Assembly: GCA_050741915.1 (NCBI GenBank)
Contig: JBOGEX010000017.1
Span: forward strand, 1-64,000
Length of the DNA stretch: 64,000 bases
Source of the DNA: JACCTH01 sp050741915
GTDB taxonomy: Bacteria > Actinomycetota > Acidimicrobiia > Spongiisociales > ZC4RG35
Reading direction: 5' to 3'
In this document: piece after piece, positions 1 through 7,912 of the stretch
Position numbering within the stretch: position 1 is the stretch's first letter
Layout: each line of letters starts with the position of its first letter
Made by a program: the position numbers and the translations under genes
The notes under the pieces: generated by a model
What the model was told of the DNA's origin: nothing
What the model saw: the letters and a program-made list of their open reading frames with translations, nothing else
The model's database searches: none

Positions 1-104
1 TTCGGCGGGTCCTCGGACCCGCCCTCCATTGCGGCCGATGTGCAAAAAAAGGGGCTGATCGCGGCCGGCCAGGCTTCGGCGGGTCCTCGGACCCGCCCTC
101 CATT
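1..104. repeat. 30-bp direct repeat with internal hairpin
   Basis: The same 30 bases occur at 1-30 and at 75-104. Each copy contains the inverted repeat GGCGGGTCC/GGACCCGCC (9 bp, 2-nt loop) and could fold into a short GC-rich hairpin. No T-run follows, so a classical terminator is not supported. Apart from these repeats I see no supportable gene in 1-270. Confidence 0.6.
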
Positions 105-270
105 ATTGAGCTTGGGGTGTCATCGCACCAGAAAGCCGGTCGCTCACAGCCCTCGTACCGGCAATGCCGATCGCGAGCGAGCACCGTGCCGAGCGAGGGG
201 CCGGCGGAACCGCCCGAATAGCCAATCCCACATCAAGCGGCTCGGACTCTGGGCCGAAATGCGCGCCGGT

Positions 271-503
271 ACGGGGGTGATAAACGTCGGCGTGGTGATC
301 GATGAACGTCACCTGGACTCCGTGGGCATGCTCATCGATCTCGTAAAACGACGCGGTAGGCACCGACCCGCGTCGCATGGAGCCCGGTCAGCTCGGCCCG
401 AAGCGGTTTGCCGACTCGATGAGGGTTGTCGAGGAGCGAGCAGTCGTTCGATCACTCGCCGTGCGGGTCCAGCAACGGCTAGATCCCAGCTCTCCTCGCT
501 CAC
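271..503 (-). pseudogene. RelE/ParE-type toxin remnant, two frameshifts
   Basis: This is the remains of a ribosome-dependent mRNA interferase of the RelE fold. A GTG at 503 overlaps the antitoxin stop as GTGA, the normal coupling of such pairs. The start reads like the family (VSEESWDLAVAGPARRVIER). The core strand LLDNPHRVGKPLRAELTG lies in a second frame and YEIDEHAHGVQVTFIDHHAD in a third. Roughly 47 bases expected between RVIERL and LLDNP are missing, and one extra T lies before YEID. The C-terminal DHHADVYHPR motif runs on without the usual stop. An active toxin is unlikely unless these are assembly errors. Confidence 0.7.
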
Positions 504-787
504 CCAACCCGAGAGCGGAGCCAATCTCGCACTTTCTCGATTTCGACTTCGTCCACGTAATCGCCCGCCGCCAGGGCAGCCTGCCCTTCCCTCAGCTCTT
601 TCATAACTCGAGGGTCGGACAGAATCGCCATCGTCTCCTCGATAGCGTCGAGATCGTCGACACTGACCAGAACTGCCACCGGACGACCATTGCCGGTCAC
701 CGTCACCCGTTCTTGGGTGTTGAACACTTTGTCGACGATCTCAGAAAGCTTGGCTTTGACCTCGGAAAGCGGCAAGACCTTTGGCAT
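500..787 (-). CDS. YefM/Phd-family antitoxin
   Basis: This 95-residue protein is an antitoxin that would bind and neutralise a RelE-type toxin and autoregulate its operon through its N-terminal Phd/YefM DNA-binding fold. The family pattern is visible: an N-terminal helix (LPLSEVKAKLSEIVDKV), then RVTVTGNGRPVAVLVSVDDL, then an acidic, helical C-terminus that contacts the toxin. The ATG at 787 is chosen because in-frame residues upstream do not resemble the family. The downstream toxin frame starts inside the stop codon but is broken, so this antitoxin is probably kept without its partner. Confidence 0.88.
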   Translation of the reverse strand: MPKVLPLSEVKAKLSEIVDKVFNTQERVTVTGNGRPVAVLVSVDDLDAIEETMAILSDPRVMKELREGQAALAAGDYVDEVEIEKVRDWLRSRVG

Positions 788-824
788 GTCATAGTTTGTA
801 TCGCCAGGGTGGACCCAAGGCGGT

Positions 825-1268
825 TCAGGTGCCGAGTTGTTCGACTCTCTTGCGCAGACCCCGGAGGGCGGTGCCGACCAGTTGCTTCTCAGCCTGCCGA
901 CGGAGGAAGCCGGGGATCGTGAAAGAAGGCTCGACTCGCAGTCCGTAAACAACCTCGGTCCGGCCGTCGCTGATCTCGTTGAAGACGTACGAGCCCTCGA
1001 GCTCCTTCAGGTCGGGCCCCGGTTCGGCCACCCAGGTCATTGAATGGGGCTCGTCGTAGCTGTACTTGAGGACGTAGGTGATCTCCTTGATCATCCCGTC
1101 GACGACGAAGCGGGCTCGGGCGGGCCGACCCTTCTTGTCCTTTTCGAGGACTTCGATCTCCTTCACTCCGGTGGCCCACTCGGTGTAGGAGTCGAGGTCG
1201 GAAGCGACGGAGAACACCCTCGACGGATCGGCCCGTATCTCGATCGATTCAACCGTGCCTTCAACCAT
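825..1268 (-). CDS. SRPBCC (START-like) ligand-binding protein
   Basis: This 147-residue protein belongs to the SRPBCC superfamily (polyketide cyclase/dehydrase or coenzyme Q-binding type), helix-grip proteins that enclose a hydrophobic ligand. The family start is clear: a beta strand (ESIEIRADPSRVFSVASD) followed by the YTEW helix, then alternating strands and a long C-terminal helix (RRQAEKQLVGTALRGLRKRV). There is no signal peptide, so it is cytoplasmic. It lies 30 bases after the M15 lipoprotein gene on the same strand. The ligand cannot be told from sequence. Confidence 0.85.
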   Translation of the reverse strand: MVEGTVESIEIRADPSRVFSVASDLDSYTEWATGVKEIEVLEKDKKGRPARARFVVDGMIKEITYVLKYSYDEPHSMTWVAEPGPDLKELEGSYVFNEISDGRTEVVYGLRVEPSFTIPGFLRRQAEKQLVGTALRGLRKRVEQLGT

Positions 1269-1298
1269 TTCTTCCCAGCACGTTAGTTAGGAGGGCCG

Positions 1299-2192
1299 TC
1301 AGCGACCGCTCTCGGAGAAGTGCATCCAGTCTTTGGCGCTTTGCCAGTCGCCGCCCCACTCCCATCCGATGTCGGCAAAGGCCTCGATGACGGGGCTCGA
1401 GGCATCGATCATCCCCGGTCGCACGGCGAGCCGATCGGTGTAAGCACCGGCCAGCTCGGGAACCACCACCTCCCCGCGCAGGTAGGGATTGTGAAACGGG
1501 TTGATGTCAATCGCCAGACCAAAGGCATGCATCGACCAGCCGCTCTCGCGTCCGACCGCAGGGCGACAGACGAAACTAGTGGTGGAGTTCCAATCACCGG
1601 TAGGGGGCGCATCGATCTCAGCGGCGGTAATCACCCGCATCTCTTCGATCGGAAACTTCGTCTCGTAGAGCACCCGCATGACGTCGACGATTCCCGCGCC
1701 ATAGGCCGCGTTGACCAAGATCTCGCCGGTGTGGTTTCGGCCGTCGAATCCGACGAAGCTCACCGTGAGATAGGAAAGTTCTTCGAGCGTGACCGGACAG
1801 CCCACCTTCCAGGACGACCTCGCCGCCACATCGGCTGGAGCTGGACCGAGCGTGAACGCGAACTCATCGCCCGTCGGCGGGGGCAGCAGCTCGATCGATG
1901 GAAACCGGCGGTTGACCATCTCGGGTGGCGTCGGCTGCGCTTCGCCCAAGCCATCGGGACGTTCCGCCAGCACGCGGCTCCCCAGCCACTCGGGACGAAC
2001 GGTTCCGGGTTCAGGGACGGCGGTAGGCGTCACCACGGCACTCGTCGTCGGCGCTGCGGTCGTGGAGACGTCGCTCGTGGTCGACGCGGACGTAGGAGGG
2101 GCCAGGGTCGGCGCGGTTGACTCCGTCGACTTGCTTGCGGGCGCGGAGCAGGCGATCACGACCACCGCTAGGACCGCCCAGAGCCTTCTCAT
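1299..2192 (-). CDS. M15-family D,D-carboxypeptidase-like lipoprotein
   Basis: This 297-residue exported lipoprotein has an N-terminal signal ending in a lipobox (VVVIAC). A Thr/Ser/Pro-rich linker of about 60 residues follows, then a C-terminal peptidase domain of the VanY/M15 type that trims peptidoglycan stem peptides. The zinc-site pattern is visible: SGWSMHAFGLAIDINP (H-x-x-G-x-A-x-D) and DWMHFS near the C-terminus. The start at 2192 overlaps the stop of the metallophosphoesterase gene by 4 bases (ATGA), which supports translational coupling and fixes the start; a longer in-frame extension has no signal peptide. Confidence 0.88.
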   Translation of the reverse strand: MRRLWAVLAVVVIACSAPASKSTESTAPTLAPPTSASTTSDVSTTAAPTTSAVVTPTAVPEPGTVRPEWLGSRVLAERPDGLGEAQPTPPEMVNRRFPSIELLPPPTGDEFAFTLGPAPADVAARSSWKVGCPVTLEELSYLTVSFVGFDGRNHTGEILVNAAYGAGIVDVMRVLYETKFPIEEMRVITAAEIDAPPTGDWNSTTSFVCRPAVGRESGWSMHAFGLAIDINPFHNPYLRGEVVVPELAGAYTDRLAVRPGMIDASSPVIEAFADIGWEWGGDWQSAKDWMHFSESGR

Positions 2193-2950
2193 TGTTCGAA
2201 CGTCACCGGGCGGCCGGTGGCGCGAAAATAACCCACGTTGCGACATTGGGTCTTGCCCACCCGCCAGGTAATGGCCGACGGCTGATGGACATCCCCAAAG
2301 AAATGGTGCCGGGGTTGAAAACGCCGCACGTATTCGAGGATCGGTTCTGAGCTTCGCTCTCGTCGCCCGGTTATGACGTCGGTGCAGAGAGGGTCGATTT
2401 GGGGTGGCAGGTGCGAGCACAGCACGTCCACCGGACCGAGCGCCTCGAGCTTTCGGCTCATCTCGTCGTCGGTTACCTCCCCCGCCGCCCCGAGGGGAGT
2501 GGAGATGCCTCCCCCGACGAAGCCGACGCTTACGCCTTCGATCTCATGCACCTCACCGTCGACGAACCGCATCCTCTCCGGCAGTACCGCCGCCAGCATC
2601 TCGGGGTTGTCGACGTTGCCATAGGTACAGAAGCCAACCGCCCCAACCAATGCTTTCTGACAACGTGCGTACTGCGCCTCGACTCCCTGGCGAATCGCCG
2701 CCCGCACCTCATCCCGACGATCCCCGGCTACCTCGCCCCACGCATCGCGCATCGCCTGGTAGTCGCCACTGGCTCGGTGGCCGGCGACTCTGGCACCGAA
2801 TTGTTCGCCCAGCACATCGGCGATGATCCCTTCGCGCGTCCGGTAGTCGAGGAGGTTGATGAGATCTCCCAGGATCAAGAGCGTCTGACCCCGGGCGACG
2901 ACGGCTTCCAGGGCTTCGAAGGCCCCGTGAACGTCTGACACCAAAAGCAT
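2189..2950 (-). CDS. calcineurin-like metallophosphoesterase
   Basis: This 253-residue cytoplasmic protein carries the dimetal phosphoesterase motifs in order: DVHG near residue 6, GDLIN near 28, GNVDN near 113, SHLPP near 182 and GDVHQ near 222. These match the D-x-H, GD, GN(H/D), H and G-x-H blocks of the calcineurin superfamily, with Asp in place of His in the GNHD block. The substrate (phosphomonoester, diester or nucleotide) is unknown. It follows the small membrane protein gene by 2 bases and overlaps the M15 gene, so the three are probably cotranscribed. Confidence 0.88.
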   Translation of the reverse strand: MLLVSDVHGAFEALEAVVARGQTLLILGDLINLLDYRTREGIIADVLGEQFGARVAGHRASGDYQAMRDAWGEVAGDRRDEVRAAIRQGVEAQYARCQKALVGAVGFCTYGNVDNPEMLAAVLPERMRFVDGEVHEIEGVSVGFVGGGISTPLGAAGEVTDDEMSRKLEALGPVDVLCSHLPPQIDPLCTDVITGRRERSSEPILEYVRRFQPRHHFFGDVHQPSAITWRVGKTQCRNVGYFRATGRPVTFEQ

Positions 2951-2952
2951 CG

Positions 2953-3255
2953 TTACAAAGGTTCAGACCGGGGACGATCGATCCAGGTCGAGTACCAGGC
3001 TGCGGCGGCGGCGCCGAGCACGGCCAGCACCAAGGAGATCGGCCAGCTCAGATCGCGAGGCGAGAACTCGGCCGACATCCCCGCCATCCCGAACCCGACC
3101 AGGCCAGCGACAACTTGCCGCCCCCGCTTGCCAAACCGTACCTCGGGACTGATCCGGCCCCAGGCCTCGACATTCCCGGCGAGATAGGCCGAGAAGATCC
3201 AGGCGATCAGCGCGACGACGCCGAACGAAAGGGCGACAGCGTAGACCCTCACCAT
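2953..3255 (-). CDS. small membrane protein, function unknown
   Basis: This 100-residue protein has an N-terminal hydrophobic segment (about residues 5-27), a central segment (about 48-62) and a third (about 72-87), with positive residues between them (GKRGRQ) and at the end (DRPRSEP). It is therefore a likely three-span inner-membrane protein. I do not recognise a family. It is tightly placed 2 bases before the metallophosphoesterase gene and starts that minus-strand cluster. Confidence 0.65.
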   Translation of the reverse strand: MVRVYAVALSFGVVALIAWIFSAYLAGNVEAWGRISPEVRFGKRGRQVVAGLVGFGMAGMSAEFSPRDLSWPISLVLAVLGAAAAAWYSTWIDRPRSEPL

Positions 3256-3401
3256 GCTGGCTTCATTCTGGCCTAGAAACTTCCGTGACTAGAGGCGCCC
3301 ATCTCTCCGAGGAGGATCAGGACCCAAAGCGGCCGCGACGGTCGAGTGGAATCAGCGGCCTGTCGGCCGCCGGCGACCCTGCCGAAAGCCGGGACTGCTG
3401 G

Positions 3402-5075
3402 CTAAGTGCCGCCGGTGACGGCGCCGGTCTCGGCCGAGCCGACCAGACGGGCGTATTTGGCCAGGACCCCGGTCGGATAGCGGGGCGGGTGCGGTTTCCA
3501 CCCCGCCCGCCGTTCGTCGATTGTTGCTTCGTCAACCAGGAGATCGAGACGTCGAGTGCCGAGGTCGACCCGGATTCGATCCCCTTCCGCCACCAGCGCC
3601 AACGGGCCGCCCACCTCTGACTCAGGCGCGACATGGCCGATGCACAACCCGGTCGTACCACCGGAGAAGCGCCCATCGGTCACCAACAAAACGTCTTGAC
3701 CGAGCCCTGCGCCTTTGATCGCGCCAGTGATCTGAAGCATCTCCCGCATTCCCGGTCCGCCCCGCGGTCCCTCCGTGCGAATCACCACGACGTCTCCTTT
3801 TCGTAGTCGATGGTCGAACAATGCTTCGAGAGCGAGCTGCTCACCGTCGAAAACCCTGGCTGGTCCCTCGAAAACATCCAGAGCAATCCCCGCCGTTTTC
3901 ACCACGGCCCCTTCCGGGGCAAGGTTCCCCCGCAGGATGGCGATGCCACCTTCATTGGCGATCGGCGAGGCCAAGGGCCGGATCACATCCTGATTCTCTG
4001 GAAAAGTGAGGCCGGCAAGGTTCTCCGCCATAGTCTTCCCGGTGACGGTAATGACGTCACCATTAATCAACCCCTCGTCGAGCAAGGCTCTCAGCACCAC
4101 CGGCACCCCTCCGATGCGGTCGAGGTCGACCATGTGAAAGAGTCCGAAAGGCTTGAGATCGCCAAGGTGGGGCGTCATACGCGAGATCCGGTCGAAGTCC
4201 TCGAGGCTGAGTTCGACGCCGGCTTCATGGGCGATGGCGAGGAGGTGAAGCACGGCGTTGGTGCTGCCGCCCAAGGCCATCACGACCGCGATCGCATTTT
4301 CGAAAGCAGGTCGGGTCATGATCTGGCGCGGGCGGATGTTGGCTTCGAGTAAGGACATCACGGCTTCCCCCGACCGCCGCGCATATTCGTCGAGGCGACT
4401 GTCGTCGGCGGGGACCGAGGCCGAGCCGGGGAGCGACATTCCAATCGCCTCTCCCACCGACGCCATGGTGTTGGCTGTGAACATGCCCGCGCACGAGCCG
4501 ATCCCGGGACAGGCGTGGCGCTCGATCTCGCCCAGTTCGTCGAGATCGATCTCGCCCACGGAATAGGCGCCGATGGCCTGGAAGACGTCGACGAGAGAGA
4601 TGTCACGATCGCGGTGGCGGCCGGGGCGCGAGGAACCTCCGTAGAGGAAGACCGATGGAAGGTTGGTGCGAGCTGCCGCCATCAGCATCCCGGGGAGTGA
4701 CTTGTCACAACCGGCAATGGAGACCATGCCGTCAAAGCGCTCGCCATGCATGACCAGCTCGACGGAGTCGGCGATGATCTCTCGACTGACCAAGGAGGCG
4801 CGCATTCCCTCGTGTCCCATTGAGATCCCATCCGATACCGCGATGGTCGTGAAGATCAGCCCGACTCCACCGCCCTCCCTAACTCCGACTTTCGCCGCCT
4901 CGCACAGTCTCGGCCCGGAGAGGTTGCAGGGTGTCACTTCGTTCCCGGCCGATACAAGACCGATCTGAGGCTTGTCGAAGTCTTCGTCGGTGAGCCCAAC
5001 CGCCCGCAGCATGGCCCGGGCGCCGGCTTTGGCCGGCCCCTCGGTTACGTCCTGAGAATGAATTTTGGGGCTCAT
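3402..5075 (-). CDS. ilvD: dihydroxy-acid dehydratase
   Basis: This 557-residue Fe-S enzyme converts 2,3-dihydroxy-isovalerate and its methylvalerate analogue to the 2-keto acids, the third common step of valine, leucine and isoleucine synthesis. The cluster cysteines sit in NEVTPCNL, AGCDKSLPG and CPGIGSCAGMFTANTM; the C-terminal GRFSGGT signature is also present. Length fits the family (550-570). The ATG at 5075 (MSPKIHS) is preferred; an ATG-like start 11 codons upstream is possible. It stands apart from the ilvBNC-leuA operon and is divergent from the glucan phosphorylase gene, about 70 bases away. Confidence 0.96.
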   Translation of the reverse strand: MSPKIHSQDVTEGPAKAGARAMLRAVGLTDEDFDKPQIGLVSAGNEVTPCNLSGPRLCEAAKVGVREGGGVGLIFTTIAVSDGISMGHEGMRASLVSREIIADSVELVMHGERFDGMVSIAGCDKSLPGMLMAAARTNLPSVFLYGGSSRPGRHRDRDISLVDVFQAIGAYSVGEIDLDELGEIERHACPGIGSCAGMFTANTMASVGEAIGMSLPGSASVPADDSRLDEYARRSGEAVMSLLEANIRPRQIMTRPAFENAIAVVMALGGSTNAVLHLLAIAHEAGVELSLEDFDRISRMTPHLGDLKPFGLFHMVDLDRIGGVPVVLRALLDEGLINGDVITVTGKTMAENLAGLTFPENQDVIRPLASPIANEGGIAILRGNLAPEGAVVKTAGIALDVFEGPARVFDGEQLALEALFDHRLRKGDVVVIRTEGPRGGPGMREMLQITGAIKGAGLGQDVLLVTDGRFSGGTTGLCIGHVAPESEVGGPLALVAEGDRIRVDLGTRRLDLLVDEATIDERRAGWKPHPPRYPTGVLAKYARLVGSAETGAVTGGT

Positions 5076-5144
5076 CGGGCGATGGTACGCCCTCGCGACG
5101 AAAGGCATCGGTCCGGCGCGGAGGTAACAGGTATCTTTTCTGCC

Positions 5145-7265
5145 GTGAATATCCCCACCCTCCCCCAGATCGAGTTCGCCATTCCTCCGGCCTATGCCCG
5201 GACTGTGGAGCTGGCCTACAACCTCTGGTGGTCGTGGAACTACACCGGGACCAGCCTCTGGTCCAATCTCGACCCGGTGGCCTGGGACCACACCCATAAC
5301 CCGATCGATCTGCTCGAATCGATCGAGCCTCGGCACTGGCAGGTGGTGAACCAGGCCGAAGCGGTGCAAGAGCGTTACCACGCTGCCATTTCCGATTTCG
5401 ATCAATACATGGCCGCCGAGGAAAGCTGGTACCTGAGGCAGGAGAAAAAGCTCACTGGCCCGATCGCCTACCTCTGCACCGAGTTCGGGGTTCACGCTTC
5501 GGTGCCGTTTTATTCGGGTGGGCTCGGCATTCTGGCCGGGGACCATCTGAAGTCGGCCTCCGATCTGGGCCTGCCGCTCGTTGCCGTGGGCCTCCTGTTT
5601 CGTCGCGGCTATTTCCGACAGGAGATCGAGGCCGAAGGCGAGCAACAACATATCTACCCGTCTCTCGATGTCCGCCGTCTGCCTGTGAGACCGGTCGCCT
5701 CCCCCACTGGCGGGCAGCTCAAGGTCGAAGTCGAGTTCCCCCACGGTCCGGTGAAGGTCGCGGTTTGGAAGCTCGAGGTCGGTCGGGTGCCCCTTCTCCT
5801 CCTCGACACCGACATCGACGAGAACGACGTCAGCGATCGCCCCATCACCCACACGCTCTACGTACGGGGTCGCCCAATGCGCTTCTGCCAGGAGATGGTC
5901 CTCGGCATCGGGGGGGTACGGGCCCTCGAAGCCCTTGGCATCACGCCGGCCGTGTGGCACATCAACGAGGGCCACGCAGCCCTCGCCCTGCTCGAGTTGG
6001 TACGAGAGCGGATCGCCGGTGGGGCCGATCTCGCCACGGCGATGAAGTCGATCAAGCAACAGACGGTCTTCACCCTCCATACACCGGTGCCCGCTGGCAA
6101 CGAAGTGTTCGACCGCGACATCGCCGACCACTATCTGCGCCACATCCTCGCGGAGATGGAGAACGGAACCACCGATCTTTCCCAACTGGGCGTGGCGGGT
6201 GAGAACACCGACCAATTCGATCTCGGTGCCTTCGCCATTCAGATGTCTTCTATCACCAACGGCGTCAGCAAACGTCACGCCGAAGTGGCCACCCGCGATT
6301 GGGAGTACCTGATCGGCGGCCCGGCGGCGGCCGTCACCAATGGTGTTCATACCCCCACCTGGATCGGGCGTGACGCCGGCCGCACCCTGAGTGAGAACTT
6401 CGGTCCCAATTGGCCCTCAGACCTGCTCGACGACGCCGAAGCACCTCGCCACCTCGCCGACCTGACTCTCCCCGACATCTGGGCTAACCATCGGAAGCGC
6501 AAAGAGATTTTTACGACCTTTGCCCGCGGCCGGCTCCGCCGTCAGTTCGCTCGCCACGGCGCCTCGCCCGAGGAGCTTCGCCAAGTCGAGGGCATGCTGC
6601 CCAACGATCGGCTCACTCTCGGCTTCGCTCGACGCTTTGCCACCTACAAACGAGCCACGCTCATGTTCGAAGACCTGGCCCGCTTCGAGGCGTTCGTCAC
6701 GCGGCCCGAGCGGCCGGTCCAGGTCGTCTTTGCCGGCAAGGCTCACCCAGCCGATCGTCACGGTCAGGACTTCATCAAGAGAATCGTCGAGCTCTCGAAG
6801 TTGCCGGCTCTGAAGGGACACGTCTTCGTGCTCGAGGACTACGACGCCCGGATGGCGCGATTCATGGTGCAGGGAGTCGACGTGTGGGTCAATAATCCGC
6901 GTCCCCCAATGGAGGCCTCGGGCACGTCCGGAATGAAGGCCGCCATCAACGGCACGCTCAATCTCTCGGTACTCGACGGATGGTGGGTCGAGGGCTTCAA
7001 TGGCCGCAATGGTTGGGCGTTCGGATCGCCGAGCGGTCGCGACGACCACAGCAGCGAAGATCGCGACGACTCCGAGGCTCTGTACAAGCTGCTCGAGGAA
7101 GAGGTCACCCCTCTCTTCTACGAACGGGACGAGGACGGGATGCCCGTGGGGTGGGTGGAGATGATGCGAGAGGCAATCACCTCCACCTTGGTGGCCTTCT
7201 CCAGCCACCGCATGGTGGCCGAATACTCCCACCTCGCCTATTTTCCGATGGGGAGCGGGCGGTAG
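5145..7265 (+). CDS. glgP: alpha-glucan phosphorylase (GT35)
   Basis: This 706-residue enzyme would phosphorolyse alpha-1,4-glucan ends to glucose-1-phosphate. It belongs to the shorter branch of glycogen phosphorylases typical of actinobacteria and archaea. The conserved N-terminal ELAYNLWWSWN, the HINEGHAAL block, the RRFATYKR block and the pyridoxal-phosphate site EASGTSGMKAAING (Lys near residue 598) are all visible. The GTG at 5145 is chosen because the protein aligns from NIPTLPQIEF onward; a GGAG-like sequence lies about 20 bases upstream. A bidirectional hairpin terminator follows. Confidence 0.93.
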   Translation: MNIPTLPQIEFAIPPAYARTVELAYNLWWSWNYTGTSLWSNLDPVAWDHTHNPIDLLESIEPRHWQVVNQAEAVQERYHAAISDFDQYMAAEESWYLRQEKKLTGPIAYLCTEFGVHASVPFYSGGLGILAGDHLKSASDLGLPLVAVGLLFRRGYFRQEIEAEGEQQHIYPSLDVRRLPVRPVASPTGGQLKVEVEFPHGPVKVAVWKLEVGRVPLLLLDTDIDENDVSDRPITHTLYVRGRPMRFCQEMVLGIGGVRALEALGITPAVWHINEGHAALALLELVRERIAGGADLATAMKSIKQQTVFTLHTPVPAGNEVFDRDIADHYLRHILAEMENGTTDLSQLGVAGENTDQFDLGAFAIQMSSITNGVSKRHAEVATRDWEYLIGGPAAAVTNGVHTPTWIGRDAGRTLSENFGPNWPSDLLDDAEAPRHLADLTLPDIWANHRKRKEIFTTFARGRLRRQFARHGASPEELRQVEGMLPNDRLTLGFARRFATYKRATLMFEDLARFEAFVTRPERPVQVVFAGKAHPADRHGQDFIKRIVELSKLPALKGHVFVLEDYDARMARFMVQGVDVWVNNPRPPMEASGTSGMKAAINGTLNLSVLDGWWVEGFNGRNGWAFGSPSGRDDHSSEDRDDSEALYKLLEEEVTPLFYERDEDGMPVGWVEMMREAITSTLVAFSSHRMVAEYSHLAYFPMGSGR

Positions 7266-7285
7266 GGCTCTCTACTCGGACATCT

Positions 7286-7324
7286 GTGAAGGTCCTCGCG
7301 GGCCGGGCCCGCGCAAACCTTCAC
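7286..7324. terminator. bidirectional hairpin terminator
   Basis: Nested inverted repeats: GTGAAGGT (7286-7293) pairs with ACCTTCAC (7317-7324), and inside it GCGGGC (7298-7303) pairs with GCCCGC (7307-7312). It sits between convergent genes (glucan phosphorylase and the TlpA-like gene). There is no clear T-run, so terminator function is inferred from position and stability. Confidence 0.55.
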
Positions 7325-7384
7325 GGTTGATCGCCCCGGCGGGTTCCGCGAAGGTCCTCAAGGGCTGGGCCAATGACATCTTGC

Positions 7385-7891
7385 TCAGGCGGTCAGTAGC
7401 GCCTCGATGGCGGCTCTGGTCTCCTCTTCGGTTCTCGCCCCGGCCCAGCGATCAAAGATCGTCTTGTCGGCTCCGATCAGCACCGTGGCCGGCTGGTAAG
7501 GAATTCCATAGAGAGCGAAGATCTCTTCCTCGGTATCGAGGCCCCAAACAACCGCTCCGGAAGGAATCAACTCCGTGGCGCGCTCCGCGGTCGCTTCCGG
7601 CGTTCCTTTCCACGCCACGGCCACGAAGGCGATCCGGTCGCCGTATTCCTGGGCCAGGTTGTCGATGACGGGTGACTCCAGTCGGCATCGTGGTCACCAC
7701 TCGGCCCAGAAAAGGAGATAGGTCGGGCGGTTCTCGTTGGACAGCGTGAAATTGCCGCCATTGCCCAGGTCCAGGCTGAAGTCGGGCGCACTCTCTACAG
7801 CCGCGGTCGTGTGGGAGGCGACGGCCGAGCCCTGGTCGCCGGTACAAGCGGTCAGGAGGAGGACGGCGATCACAAAGCGGCGCATCGGCAC
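7385..7891 (-). CDS. TlpA-like thioredoxin lipoprotein with in-frame TGA (candidate selenoprotein)
   Basis: The frame is open from 7891 to 7385 except for one TGA at 7694-7696, which stands exactly where the first Cys of the thioredoxin CxxC motif belongs: WAEW-TGA-PRC. Read as selenocysteine this gives a UxxC protein of 168 residues, with Sec at 66 and the resolving Cys at 69. The rest is a complete TlpA/thioredoxin fold: signal with lipobox (VLLLTAC, Cys 16), a strand before the active site (YLLFWAEW), the cis-Pro loop (IPYQPATVLIG) and a C-terminal helix. It would be an extracytoplasmic thiol or peroxide redox protein. GTG 7891 has GGAG 7 bases upstream; ATG 7885 is an alternative. It follows queG by about 20 bases on the same strand. 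A nonsense mutation or base error is the alternative reading. Confidence 0.75.
7663..7696 (-). promoter_or_regulatory. candidate bacterial SECIS hairpin after UGA
   Basis: Directly after the in-frame TGA (7694-7696), the coding strand can pair CGATG (7690-7686) with CATCG (7667-7663), and inside it GAC (7683-7681) with GTC (7676-7674). This leaves a loop that contains two G residues 15-16 bases after the UGA. Bacterial SECIS elements are short hairpins in about this position with G residues in the loop. The inner stem is only 3 bp, so this is a candidate that needs folding. Confidence 0.4.
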
Positions 7892-7912
7892 CAACGTACT
7901 CCAGAGGCTGAC

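Noticed and set aside
5076..6350. A long upstream extension of the ilvD frame
   Set aside because: It is antisense to the strongly recognisable glucan phosphorylase gene and has no family similarity; ilvD homology begins at 5075.
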